Shown here one piece after another: positions 33,748-41,539 of a stretch of 60,491 nucleotides of DNA. Position numbers and translations under genes: made by a program. Source of the stretch: an uncultured Lachnospiraceae bacterium (GTDB taxonomy: Bacteria > Bacillota > Clostridia > Lachnospirales > Lachnospiraceae); NCBI GenBank assembly GCA_949051815.1, contig CARQVR010000013.1, positions 1 through 60,491 of the forward strand, read 5' to 3'. Under the pieces are notes generated by a model. It saw nothing but the letters and a program-made list of their open reading frames with translations. It made no database searches and had not been told where the DNA came from. Numbering within the stretch: position 1 is the stretch's first letter; each line of letters opens with the position of its first letter.

Positions 33748-35424
33748 TTGAAAAAAAATGAAGAAGGAAAGTCAGCGAGTAAGCTGAAGGCTATCCCATT
33801 AGGCGGACTTGAGCAGATTGGGCTTAATATTACTGCCTTTGAATATGAGGATAGCATTGTTGTAGTGGACTGCGGACTGTCATTCCCGGAAGATGAGATG
33901 CTGGGAATTGATCTGGTGATACCGGATATCACCTATTTAAAGGAGAACGCAGAAAAAGTGAAGGGGTTTGTGATCACCCACGGACATGAGGATCACATCG
34001 GGGCGCTGCCCTATATATTAAAGGAGCTGAACATACCGATTTATGCGACTAAGCTGACTATGGGCATCATAGAGAATAAGCTGGAGGAGCACGGGCTGAT
34101 GAAGACCACCAAGAGAAAGGTGGTTAAATTCGGGCAGTCCATTAATCTGGGGCAGTTCCGGATCGAGTTTATCAAGACGAATCACAGCATTGTGGACGCG
34201 GCGGCGCTGGCGATTTATTCCCCTGCGGGCGTTGTGGTGCACACGGGAGACTTCAAGGTGGACTATACGCCGGTGTTTGGTGACGCCATTGACCTGCAGC
34301 GGTTTGCGGAGATCGGGAAAAAGGGCGTTCTGGCGCTTATGTGCGACTCTACCAACGCGGAGCGGGCAGGGTTTACGCCTTCCGAAAAGACGGTGGGCAA
34401 GACGCTTGATTCCCTCTTTCTGGAACATAAAGATACCCGTATTCTGATCGCGACCTTTGCCTCCAATGTGGACAGGGTGCGCCAGATTATCAATACGGCG
34501 GAAAAATTCGACAGGAAAGTCGTGGTGGAAGGCCGCAGCATGGTAAATATCATTGACACGGCCTCCAAGCTGGGTTATTTGCAGATTGCGGAAAAGACGC
34601 TGATCGAAGTGGAGGAGCTTAAGAATTACCCGCCGGAAAAGACGGTTATCATCACGACCGGCAGTCAGGGCGAAAGTATGGCGGCGCTTAGCCGCATGGC
34701 AGGCAATAACCATAAAAAGATATCCATTATGCCGGGAGACACGGTGATTTTCTCGGCCCATCCGATTCCGGGCAATGAGAAAGCCGTTACAAACATCATT
34801 AACGAGCTGCAGATGAAGGGCGCGGATGTGATTTTCCAGGATGTGCATGTGTCCGGACATGCCTGTCAGGAGGAGATCAAACTCATCTATTCCCTTGTCA
34901 GGCCCAGATATGCCATTCCTGTCCACGGAGAGTACAAACACCGCAAGGCGCAGGCGAAGATTGCGGCCCAGCTCGGGATGCCGAAAGAAAATATTTTTAT
35001 GCTGCAATCAGGTGACGTGCTGGAGATGGACAATAACCGGGCAGTTGTGAACGGGAAGGTGCCCGTGGGAGCGATTCTGGTGGACGGACTTGGCGTGGGC
35101 GACGTGGGCAATGTGGTGCTTCGCGACAGACAGCATCTGGCGGAGGACGGCATCATGATCGTGGTAATGGCGCTGGAATCCCACAGCGACCAGCTTGTTT
35201 CCGGTCCGGATATCGTGTCGAGAGGCTTTGTCTATGTGAGAGAGTCCGACGAGCTGCTGGATGAGGCGAGACTTCTTGTGGAGCAGGCCGTGCAGGACTG
35301 CATTGACAGGGGTAAGACAGACTGGGGCAAGCTCAAGAGCACCGTCAAGGATGTGCTGAGTGATTTTGTCTGGAAAAAGACAAAGAGGAGACCGATGATA
35401 TTACCGATCATTATGGAGGTATAA
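33748..35424 (+). CDS. rnj: Ribonuclease J
   Basis: RNase J (558 aa) is a metallo-beta-lactamase/beta-CASP nuclease with 5' exo- and endonuclease activity in mRNA turnover and rRNA maturation. It shows the zinc motif HGHEDHIGALPY (about 75-86), HTGDFKVD, the beta-CASP histidine region (FSAHPIPGNE), and VHGEYKH. The start is TTG 33748, 7 nt after ACGGAGGT; the nearby ATG at 33758 is out of frame. It is followed at 4 bp by a YlbF-family gene, which is suggestive because YlbF/YmcA proteins modulate RNase Y in Bacillus. Confidence 0.96.
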   Translation: MKKNEEGKSASKLKAIPLGGLEQIGLNITAFEYEDSIVVVDCGLSFPEDEMLGIDLVIPDITYLKENAEKVKGFVITHGHEDHIGALPYILKELNIPIYATKLTMGIIENKLEEHGLMKTTKRKVVKFGQSINLGQFRIEFIKTNHSIVDAAALAIYSPAGVVVHTGDFKVDYTPVFGDAIDLQRFAEIGKKGVLALMCDSTNAERAGFTPSEKTVGKTLDSLFLEHKDTRILIATFASNVDRVRQIINTAEKFDRKVVVEGRSMVNIIDTASKLGYLQIAEKTLIEVEELKNYPPEKTVIITTGSQGESMAALSRMAGNNHKKISIMPGDTVIFSAHPIPGNEKAVTNIINELQMKGADVIFQDVHVSGHACQEEIKLIYSLVRPRYAIPVHGEYKHRKAQAKIAAQLGMPKENIFMLQSGDVLEMDNNRAVVNGKVPVGAILVDGLGVGDVGNVVLRDRQHLAEDGIMIVVMALESHSDQLVSGPDIVSRGFVYVRESDELLDEARLLVEQAVQDCIDRGKTDWGKLKSTVKDVLSDFVWKKTKRRPMILPIIMEV

Positions 35425-35428
35425 CACC

Positions 35429-35764
35429 ATGTCAGATAAAGAGATCATAGAGGCCGCCAGAGACTTTGCAGATAAGATTATGACCTCCGATACTTACAGG
35501 GAATATCTGTACCAGAGAGAAAAAGTTAAAAAGCAGCCGGAGCTCTATGAGAAGGTAAACGAGTTCAGGCAGCGCAATTTTGATTTGCAGAATGATACGG
35601 ACTGCGAGGATATGCTGGATCGCATGGAGGCTTTCGAGAGGGAATATGAGAAGTTCAGGGAAGACCCTCTCGTGGATGATTTTCTTCGGGCGGAGCTGGC
35701 ATTCTGCCGCATGATGCAGGAGGTCTACGTGCTGCTGGCGGACGAAATAGATTTCGAGGTATAA
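35429..35764 (+). CDS. YlbF/YmcA family regulator
   Basis: Helical protein (111 aa) matching the YlbF family (AARDFADKIMTSDTYREYLYQREKVKKQPELYEKVNEFRQ). Family knowledge: Bacillus YlbF, YmcA and YaaT form the Y-complex that adjusts RNase Y maturation of operon mRNAs. Here it directly follows RNase J. The stop is one base before a long palindrome. Confidence 0.9.
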   Translation: MSDKEIIEAARDFADKIMTSDTYREYLYQREKVKKQPELYEKVNEFRQRNFDLQNDTDCEDMLDRMEAFEREYEKFREDPLVDDFLRAELAFCRMMQEVYVLLADEIDFEV

Positions 35765-35850
35765 GATTGAAAATTAAAATTTTCAATCGCAAGATTTGTG
35801 TCTGCGCATTGCTTGACACAAACTCGGTTATGCGCAAAAAAATGCGCAGA
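35765..35850. repeat. Cluster of nested palindromes
   Basis: GATTGAAAATT (35765-35775) and AATTTTCAATC (35778-35788) form an 11-bp stem with a 2-nt loop. TTTGTGTC (35795-35802) pairs with GACACAAA (35815-35822). TCTGCGCAT (35801-35809) pairs with ATGCGCAGA (35842-35850), with a third TGCGCA in between. No T-tract marks a terminator. It fills the 99-bp gap after the YlbF gene and could be a small dispersed repeat or a regulatory structure. Confidence 0.7.
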
Positions 35851-35863
35851 GATGGAGTAAAAT

Positions 35864-36268
35864 ATGAGTATAAAAGAAATGATCGGTTCCACACTGGAAC
35901 TGATTGTCAAAGTAGCGGTTCTGGCTTTTGCCGCCACGTACATTATAAAATCGGCCACGGCGGCCTATGATTACGGCTACCGCATATTTACCGAGGAACC
36001 GGTGGCCCTCGGGGAGGGCAGGACGATCAGCGTCAGTGTGAAAGATCCGGTTTCCGTTATGGAGATAGGGGAAATGCTGGAGGAGCGGGGACTGATCCGC
36101 GATGCGAAGCTTTTTCTGCTGCAAGAGCTTTTGTCGGAAAACCACGGTAAGTTACAGCCGGGCATCTATGATCTGAGTACCGCCATGACAGCGGAGGAAA
36201 TGATGGACGTGATGGCGGCGGACGCACCGGAGGAGGGCGAAGAGGATGCGGAAGGAGAGTCGAAGTGA
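35864..36268 (+). CDS. Short MltG-like (YceG N-terminal) membrane protein
   Basis: Protein of 134 aa with one N-terminal membrane segment (about 8-28). A LysM-like YceG N-terminal region follows (VSVKDPVSVMEIGEMLEERGLIRDAKLFLL...GKLQPGIYDLSTAMTAEEMMDVM). It ends with an acidic tail where full MltG would continue into the catalytic domain. The transglycosylase glutamate region is therefore missing. It could be a regulatory or decoy partner, or a remnant; its intact frame and good ribosome site (GGAG) suggest it is expressed. It overlaps trmR by 4 bp. Confidence 0.78.
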   Translation: MSIKEMIGSTLELIVKVAVLAFAATYIIKSATAAYDYGYRIFTEEPVALGEGRTISVSVKDPVSVMEIGEMLEERGLIRDAKLFLLQELLSENHGKLQPGIYDLSTAMTAEEMMDVMAADAPEEGEEDAEGESK

Positions 36269-36918
36269 TATCAGGCGAGCGTATGGACACTTTTCTCGCA
36301 TCTCTTGACGCGGGCAACACTCCCTTGCTGGATCAGATAGAACGTGAAGCTTTGGAAACCAATGTGCCGATTATCCGCACGCAGACGCAGGGGCTGTTAC
36401 GGTTCCTGCTTGCGGTGCGAAGGCCCATGTCCATTCTGGAGGTGGGATGCGCCATTGGTTTTTCTGCGCTTTTGATGAGCGAGTATGCGCCCGAAGGGTG
36501 CAGGATCACAACCATAGAAAAATACGGGAAGCGGATCCCCGTGGCGAAAGCGAATTTCGCGAGGGCCGGTAAGGAGGACGCGATCACTCTTTTGGAGGGG
36601 GACGCGGCGGACATTTTAAAAGACCTTCCGGGTCCTTACGACTTTATTTTCATGGATGCGGCCAAGGGACAATATATTCATTTTTTGCCGGAAACCCTGC
36701 GGCTTCTTTCGCCCAGAGGACTTCTGGTGTCCGATAATGTGCTGCAAGACGGCGATATTCTGGAATCGCGGTTTGCCGTGGAGCGGAGAAACCGCACGAT
36801 TCACAGCAGAATGAGAGAATACCTTTATGAGATTACACACCATGAGGCGCTTGAGACGGTGGTGCTGCCTGTGGGCGACGGGGTGACGGTAAGCGTGAAA
36901 GTCACGCCGGACCGGTGA
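36265..36918 (+). CDS. trmR: tRNA 5-hydroxyuridine methyltransferase TrmR-like (O-methyltransferase)
   Basis: Class I SAM-dependent O-methyltransferase (217 aa) with the SAM motif LEVGCAIGFSALLM, YDFIFMDAAKGQY, and the metal-site pattern LLVSDNVLQDG. The GTG start at 36265 overlaps the previous stop (GTGA) and has GGAG upstream. It is 86 bp before a U32/TrhP gene. In Bacillus, TrhP makes 5-hydroxyuridine at tRNA position 34 and TrmR methylates it to mo5U, so the pairing supports that role. Confidence 0.88.
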   Translation: MISGERMDTFLASLDAGNTPLLDQIEREALETNVPIIRTQTQGLLRFLLAVRRPMSILEVGCAIGFSALLMSEYAPEGCRITTIEKYGKRIPVAKANFARAGKEDAITLLEGDAADILKDLPGPYDFIFMDAAKGQYIHFLPETLRLLSPRGLLVSDNVLQDGDILESRFAVERRNRTIHSRMREYLYEITHHEALETVVLPVGDGVTVSVKVTPDR

Positions 36919-37004
36919 GCGGACAAAGGGACGCCGGATGTGCATGACATTCCGGCAAAGAGACGCAGGGAGAAAGGGTATTCTGCGCAGAAACGGAGTA
37001 AAAG

Positions 37005-38342
37005 ATGACAACGGGAAAGAAAAAGCCGGAGCTGCTGGTGCCTGCCGCCAGTCTGGAGGTATTGAAAACGGCTGTTATTTTTGGGGCGGATGCGGTGTAT
37101 ATCGGCGGGGAAGCCTTCGGTCTGCGGGCGAAGGCGAAGAACTTTTCCCCGGAGGACATGGCGGAGGGTATTGCCTTTGCGCACGAGAGGGGCGTGAAGG
37201 TGTATGTGACGGCCAATATTCTGGCCCATAACTATGATCTGGAAGGAGCGAAAGCGTATTTTCGCGAGCTGAGAGGACTGCGCCCGGATGCGCTGATTAT
37301 AGCGGATCCGGGAATGTTCGCGCTGGCGCGGGAAATCTGTCCGGAAATCGACGTCCATATTTCCACGCAGGCCAACAATACGAACTATATGACCTACCGT
37401 TTCTGGTATGAGCAGGGGGCGAAGCGGGTGGTGTCGGCAAGGGAGCTTTCCTTACAGGAGATAAAGGAGATCCGGGAAAACATTCCAAAAGACATGGAGA
37501 TCGAGAGTTTTGTGCACGGCGCAATGTGCATTTCCTACTCGGGACGGTGCCTTCTGAGCAATTATTTTACCGGACGGGACGCGAACCACGGCGCCTGTAC
37601 CCATCCCTGCCGCTGGAAGTATGCGCTGGTGGAGGAGACGAGGCCGGAGGAATACCTGCCTGTCTTTGAGAACGACCGCGGCACCTTTATCTTTAATTCC
37701 AAGGATCTGAACATGATCGGGCACATCCCGGAGCTTGTGGAAGCGGGGATAGACAGCTTTAAAATCGAGGGCAGGATGAAGACCGCGCTCTATGTGGCTA
37801 CCGTGGCGCGCACTTACAGGCGGGCCATCGACGACTATTTTGCATCCGTGGAGCAGTACCGCGCCAATATGGACTGGTACCGGTCGGAGATCGCCAAGTG
37901 CACTTACCGGAAGTTCACCACGGGATTTTATTTCGGAAAAGCCGATGAGAATACGCAGATTTATGACGAGAGTACTTATGTGAGCGAGTATATTTATCTG
38001 GGAACCGTGAGCGCGGTGGGGGATGCGCCTGCGCACGGGGATCGTGCAGCAGCGGGGGATATGCCTGCATGTGGTGAACCGGCAGGCTGTGCGGCGGTGC
38101 AGAATATGCCGGAGGACGGCGCCTGCGCCCGCATTGAGCAGCGCAATAAATTCAGCGTGGGGGACGGGATAGAGATTATGAAGCCGGGCGGGGAAAACAT
38201 TCCCGTCAGAGTGCTGGCCATGTATGATGAGGCGGGCAATCCCGTGGATTCCTGTCCGCACCCGAAGCGGATCATCGACGTGAGGCTGTCGGAAGCGCCT
38301 GAACCGGGAGATATTCTGCGGGTGGAGAAGCCGGAGGCATAA
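37005..38342 (+). CDS. U32 family protein, TrhP-like tRNA U34 hydroxylation
   Basis: U32 'peptidase' family member (445 aa). The family core is clear: PELLVPAASLEVLKTAVIFGADAVYIGG-type start, FVHGAMCISYSGRCLLSNY, NHGACTHPCRWKY, and FKIEGRMKTALYVA, with conserved cysteines. It probably uses prephenate to hydroxylate wobble uridine, and trmR lies just upstream. An unusual insertion of about 40 residues (about 339-379, Ala/Gly/Pro/Met/Cys-rich, with GD(A/M)PA(H/C)G-like repeats) interrupts the C-terminal beta domain just before IEQRNKFSVGD. Confidence 0.9.
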   Translation: MTTGKKKPELLVPAASLEVLKTAVIFGADAVYIGGEAFGLRAKAKNFSPEDMAEGIAFAHERGVKVYVTANILAHNYDLEGAKAYFRELRGLRPDALIIADPGMFALAREICPEIDVHISTQANNTNYMTYRFWYEQGAKRVVSARELSLQEIKEIRENIPKDMEIESFVHGAMCISYSGRCLLSNYFTGRDANHGACTHPCRWKYALVEETRPEEYLPVFENDRGTFIFNSKDLNMIGHIPELVEAGIDSFKIEGRMKTALYVATVARTYRRAIDDYFASVEQYRANMDWYRSEIAKCTYRKFTTGFYFGKADENTQIYDESTYVSEYIYLGTVSAVGDAPAHGDRAAAGDMPACGEPAGCAAVQNMPEDGACARIEQRNKFSVGDGIEIMKPGGENIPVRVLAMYDEAGNPVDSCPHPKRIIDVRLSEAPEPGDILRVEKPEA

Positions 38343-38451
38343 AATGCCCGTGCTATTATGGAAGATCACATAAGGAAGAACGGCTTGTTTATCTGCCGCT
38401 GTATGTGGTGGATTGCATCAGCCATAAGCCGGGTTTTTTTGGAGAAAACAC

Positions 38452-39888
38452 ATGACATACCTTTCAATCACTTTTTACCTGTTTGTAGCGGCGGCTGTGC
38501 TGCTCTACTATATTGTGCCGCTGGGATACCGGTGGCTCGTACTGCTTTTCGGAAGCGTCTTTTTCTACTGGCGGGCCATGGAAAGCGGAGCCGGACTGGC
38601 GGTTATTTTAGTCACCGTCATGGCCGCTTACGCCGCGGGACTGCTTTTAGAACGCCGGAAAAACAAGGGCATACTGGCGGGCGCCGTATTGCTGATGGTT
38701 CTTCCGTGGCTGTGTGTGAAAAACGGAAATTATGTTCTGCAGATTTTACTGCACAAGGGCGCAGTGAACTGGATCGTGCCGCTTGGCATTTCTTTCTATA
38801 CATTACAGGTGATATCTTATTTGGCGGATGTGTACAGGGGCAGAATCGCCGCCCAGAAAAATCCGGCCAGATTTATCCTGTACGTCATGTTTTTCCCACA
38901 GATTGTACAAGGCCCTATTCCCCGTTATGAGAGACTGGCGGATCAGCTTTATACCGGACACCGCTTTGACGAGAGAATGGTGGTGGGCGGGTTTTACCGG
39001 ATTTTATGGGGATTTTTTCTGAAACTGATGATAGCTAATTCGGCGGCGCGGTTTGTGGACCGGGTGTACGAATCTTACCAGGTCTATGTGGGCTGTTACG
39101 TTCTGGTGGCCGGTATTTTGTACAGCATACAGTTGTATGCGGATTTTGCGGCCTGCATTTCTATTTCCAAGGGCGTGGCGAACCTGTTTGGCGTGGAACT
39201 TGCGGATAATTTTCATCACCCCTATCTGGCGGTTTCCGTGAAGGACTTCTGGCACAGATGGCATATTTCCCTCAGCGAGTGGCTGAAAGATTATATCTAC
39301 ATTCCGCTGGGCGGCAGCAGGAAAGGTCGTGTCAGAACTTATATCAATCTGGTTTTGACTTTTCTGGTCAGTGGCATCTGGCACGGTGCGGGACTGCGGT
39401 TTCTGGTCTGGGGACTGATGCATGCCGTCTATCAGATCACAGGGGATCTGACGCGGAATATACAGCGCAGGGCGGCGAAGCTTCTGGGGCTTGGGGAGTC
39501 GGCGGAGGTGACGGTGTGGATCCGGAGGGTTTGGACTTTTCTGTGCGTGATGGCGGCGTGGATTCTCTTCCGGGTGGAGAGCCTCAGGAAGGGACTGCAG
39601 ATGCTTTACAGCATGTTCCGGGTGAGAAATCTGTGGATTTTTACGAATGAGTCGCTGTTTTCCATGGGACTGGAGTGGAAAGAGTGGGTAGTGCTTGGCA
39701 TTTCCGTTCTGATTTTGTTTGTGGTCAGTCTCAAACAGGAGCAGGGCGTCTCCTTTTCGGAGCTGGTTTTCAGACAGCCCGTTTATATCAGATGGATGCT
39801 GTATCTGGCTGCTGTTTTCTGTATTATGACCTTTGGCGTTTACGGACAGGGGTATGATGCGCAGGCGTTTATTTACGGGGGATTTTAG
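38452..39888 (+). CDS. MBOAT family O-acyltransferase
   Basis: Polytopic membrane protein (478 aa) of the AlgI/DltB type. It has many membrane segments and the family motifs FWHRWHISLSEWLKDYIYIPLGG (about 262-284) and the catalytic-histidine region GIWHGAGLRFLVWG (about 304-317). It transfers acyl groups, typically acetyl, across the membrane to a glycan or wall polymer. The next gene, 3 bp downstream, encodes an SGNH/DltD-like partner, which fits a two-protein acylation machine. The target polymer is unknown. A further long frame starting near 38358 is only a shadow. Confidence 0.92.
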   Translation: MTYLSITFYLFVAAAVLLYYIVPLGYRWLVLLFGSVFFYWRAMESGAGLAVILVTVMAAYAAGLLLERRKNKGILAGAVLLMVLPWLCVKNGNYVLQILLHKGAVNWIVPLGISFYTLQVISYLADVYRGRIAAQKNPARFILYVMFFPQIVQGPIPRYERLADQLYTGHRFDERMVVGGFYRILWGFFLKLMIANSAARFVDRVYESYQVYVGCYVLVAGILYSIQLYADFAACISISKGVANLFGVELADNFHHPYLAVSVKDFWHRWHISLSEWLKDYIYIPLGGSRKGRVRTYINLVLTFLVSGIWHGAGLRFLVWGLMHAVYQITGDLTRNIQRRAAKLLGLGESAEVTVWIRRVWTFLCVMAAWILFRVESLRKGLQMLYSMFRVRNLWIFTNESLFSMGLEWKEWVVLGISVLILFVVSLKQEQGVSFSELVFRQPVYIRWMLYLAAVFCIMTFGVYGQGYDAQAFIYGGF

Positions 39889-39891
39889 CGA

Positions 39892-41367
39892 ATGAAGAAA
39901 AAGTTGGGATTTGCCGCAAGAGTTTTCTGTTTTCTCTTACTTTTCGGGATCTGCTATCATGTTTACTGCAGGTGGATCACGCCTAAATTTTTTACGGATA
40001 CGGACTGGCCGACGACCACTACCTTTGCCGGATTTTACGATCTGGAGAAGGACAGTGCGGACGTGCTCTTTCTGGGAAGCAGCCACGGGGTTACGTCGTT
40101 TATTCCGCAGGAGGTGTACAATCAGTACGGGGTTACCGGCTATAATCTGAGCAGCGATCAGCAGGGGCTTGTGACGTCCTACTACTGGCTCAAAGAGGCG
40201 CTGCGCTTTCAGACGCCGAAGGCCGTGGTGCTGGAATGCTATTTCTGTTTTCCCTATATTGCTGACGAGCCGTTAAATACGGATGAGAGCTATACGAGAA
40301 AGGCGCTTGATTTTATGAGGTGGTCGCCGGTTAAGGCGGAGGCGGTCAGAACCATCTGCGAAATAGACACGGAACAGGATCCGTGGAGTTATTATCTGCC
40401 CCATCTGCGATACCACGGGAGATGGCTCTTTGATGCGCCGGACAGAAATGACTACACCTTTCGGGAAATGGCCGGATACGCCGGGCTAAAGGGGTATTCG
40501 CCCCTGCATTTTTATCTGGGAGAGAAGGGGGAAGGGTTTGAACCGCACGATATGGAGGAAGCGGACGGTTATGCACAGATGGCGCCCCTGATGCTGGAAT
40601 ATCTGGATAAAATCAACGATCTTTGCCGGGAAAATGAGATTTCCCTGATTCTGACGATTACGCCGGCGGTGTCGGCAAACATTGACATGTGCAATGCGGT
40701 GCGGGCCTATGCGCAACGGGAGGGCTGTACTTTTATCAGTTTTAACGAGGAGAGTGTTTACCGGCAGATGGATTACCGGATGGATGTGGATAACTGTGAC
40801 GACGGCCATCCCAATATCTGGGGCGCGGTGAAGGTGTCTGACTATATCGGCGGTGTCCTGAGCGAAGAGTTTGGCTTAGGGGGCAGGACGGCGCCTCAGT
40901 GGGAGGAGACAAGGGACGATTATGCCTTTACCATGGACGCCTGCGAGCGGTGGCATGAGGGGGAGCTTGACCCCTACCTTTCGCTGCTTGACCATGAGCA
41001 GTACACGCTTGTGATCACTTACCAGAACGATGTGTATGCGCTGGAGGAATCGACGCTGGAGGCGCTGCGGGAGTTTGGACTGTCGGCGGAGCTGGCGGGG
41101 CAGGACGGGTGCAACTATCTGGCGGTGGTTTCGGACGGCAGGGTGCTGACGGAGCAGCTTACCTTCGAGGAAGCCGCATATCAGGGATCGCTGGCAGGAG
41201 GCCGTATACCGCTGTATGCGCGAAGCACAAGGACGGAGTGGGGCAGCGGCAAGACCGCCGTTTCCTTTGGGGAAGAGGAGTATTACAGCGAAAACAGTGG
41301 TTTGCATATTGTAGTTTTCAATAATGAGAAGCGGAAAATGGTGGACAGCAGATGGTACGAAACCTGA
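39892..41367 (+). CDS. SGNH/DltD-like acylation partner protein
   Basis: Protein of 491 aa with an N-terminal membrane anchor (about 8-26) and an extracellular SGNH-hydrolase-like domain. The nucleophile block is VLFLGSSHGVTSF and the Asp-His dyad block is DDGHPNIWGA. About 150 extra residues follow, which I do not recognise. It pairs with the MBOAT gene and presumably completes acyl transfer to an extracellular polymer, as AlgX/AlgJ or DltD-like proteins do. Confidence 0.85.
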   Translation: MKKKLGFAARVFCFLLLFGICYHVYCRWITPKFFTDTDWPTTTTFAGFYDLEKDSADVLFLGSSHGVTSFIPQEVYNQYGVTGYNLSSDQQGLVTSYYWLKEALRFQTPKAVVLECYFCFPYIADEPLNTDESYTRKALDFMRWSPVKAEAVRTICEIDTEQDPWSYYLPHLRYHGRWLFDAPDRNDYTFREMAGYAGLKGYSPLHFYLGEKGEGFEPHDMEEADGYAQMAPLMLEYLDKINDLCRENEISLILTITPAVSANIDMCNAVRAYAQREGCTFISFNEESVYRQMDYRMDVDNCDDGHPNIWGAVKVSDYIGGVLSEEFGLGGRTAPQWEETRDDYAFTMDACERWHEGELDPYLSLLDHEQYTLVITYQNDVYALEESTLEALREFGLSAELAGQDGCNYLAVVSDGRVLTEQLTFEEAAYQGSLAGGRIPLYARSTRTEWGSGKTAVSFGEEEYYSENSGLHIVVFNNEKRKMVDSRWYET

Positions 41368-41415
41368 GCGGCAAAGGCGCGTGAAAGGTTTCCTGTAAAA
41401 AAAGAAAATTTCTGC

Positions 41416-41444
41416 TTGCAATTTGGGAAAAAGTGAGGTATTCT
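41416..41444 (+). promoter_or_regulatory. Promoter of glnN
   Basis: TTGCAA (41416-41421), 17 nt, TATTCT (41439-41444). It is followed by a leader of about 90 nt that contains an intrinsic terminator. Confidence 0.6.
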
Positions 41445-41473
41445 TATAGACGTAAATTGTATACAGGTATTCA

Positions 41474-41519
41474 GAACGATGGCGTTCCAAAAAAGGAGTT
41501 TTTTGGAGCGCATTTTTTT
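41474..41519 (+). terminator. Leader terminator/attenuator of glnN
   Basis: A 13-bp stem (41482-41494 with 41499-41511, loop GGAG) is followed by T7 (41513-41519), ending 20 nt before the glnN start. A competing 5-bp hairpin GAACG (41474-41478)/CGTTC (41483-41487) uses the left arm of the terminator. The arrangement suggests control by antitermination. It may also end read-through from the SGNH gene. Confidence 0.75.
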
Positions 41520-41539
41520 GAAACGGGATGGAGGAGATT

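Noticed and set aside
31303..35007. Minus-strand frames of about 330 codons opposite the GGDEF-EAL and RNase J genes
   Set aside because: Third-position shadows of conserved enzymes; no start signals.
38358..38930. 190-codon + strand frame before and within the MBOAT gene
   Set aside because: Overlaps the MBOAT gene in another frame, and its composition does not resemble a protein family.
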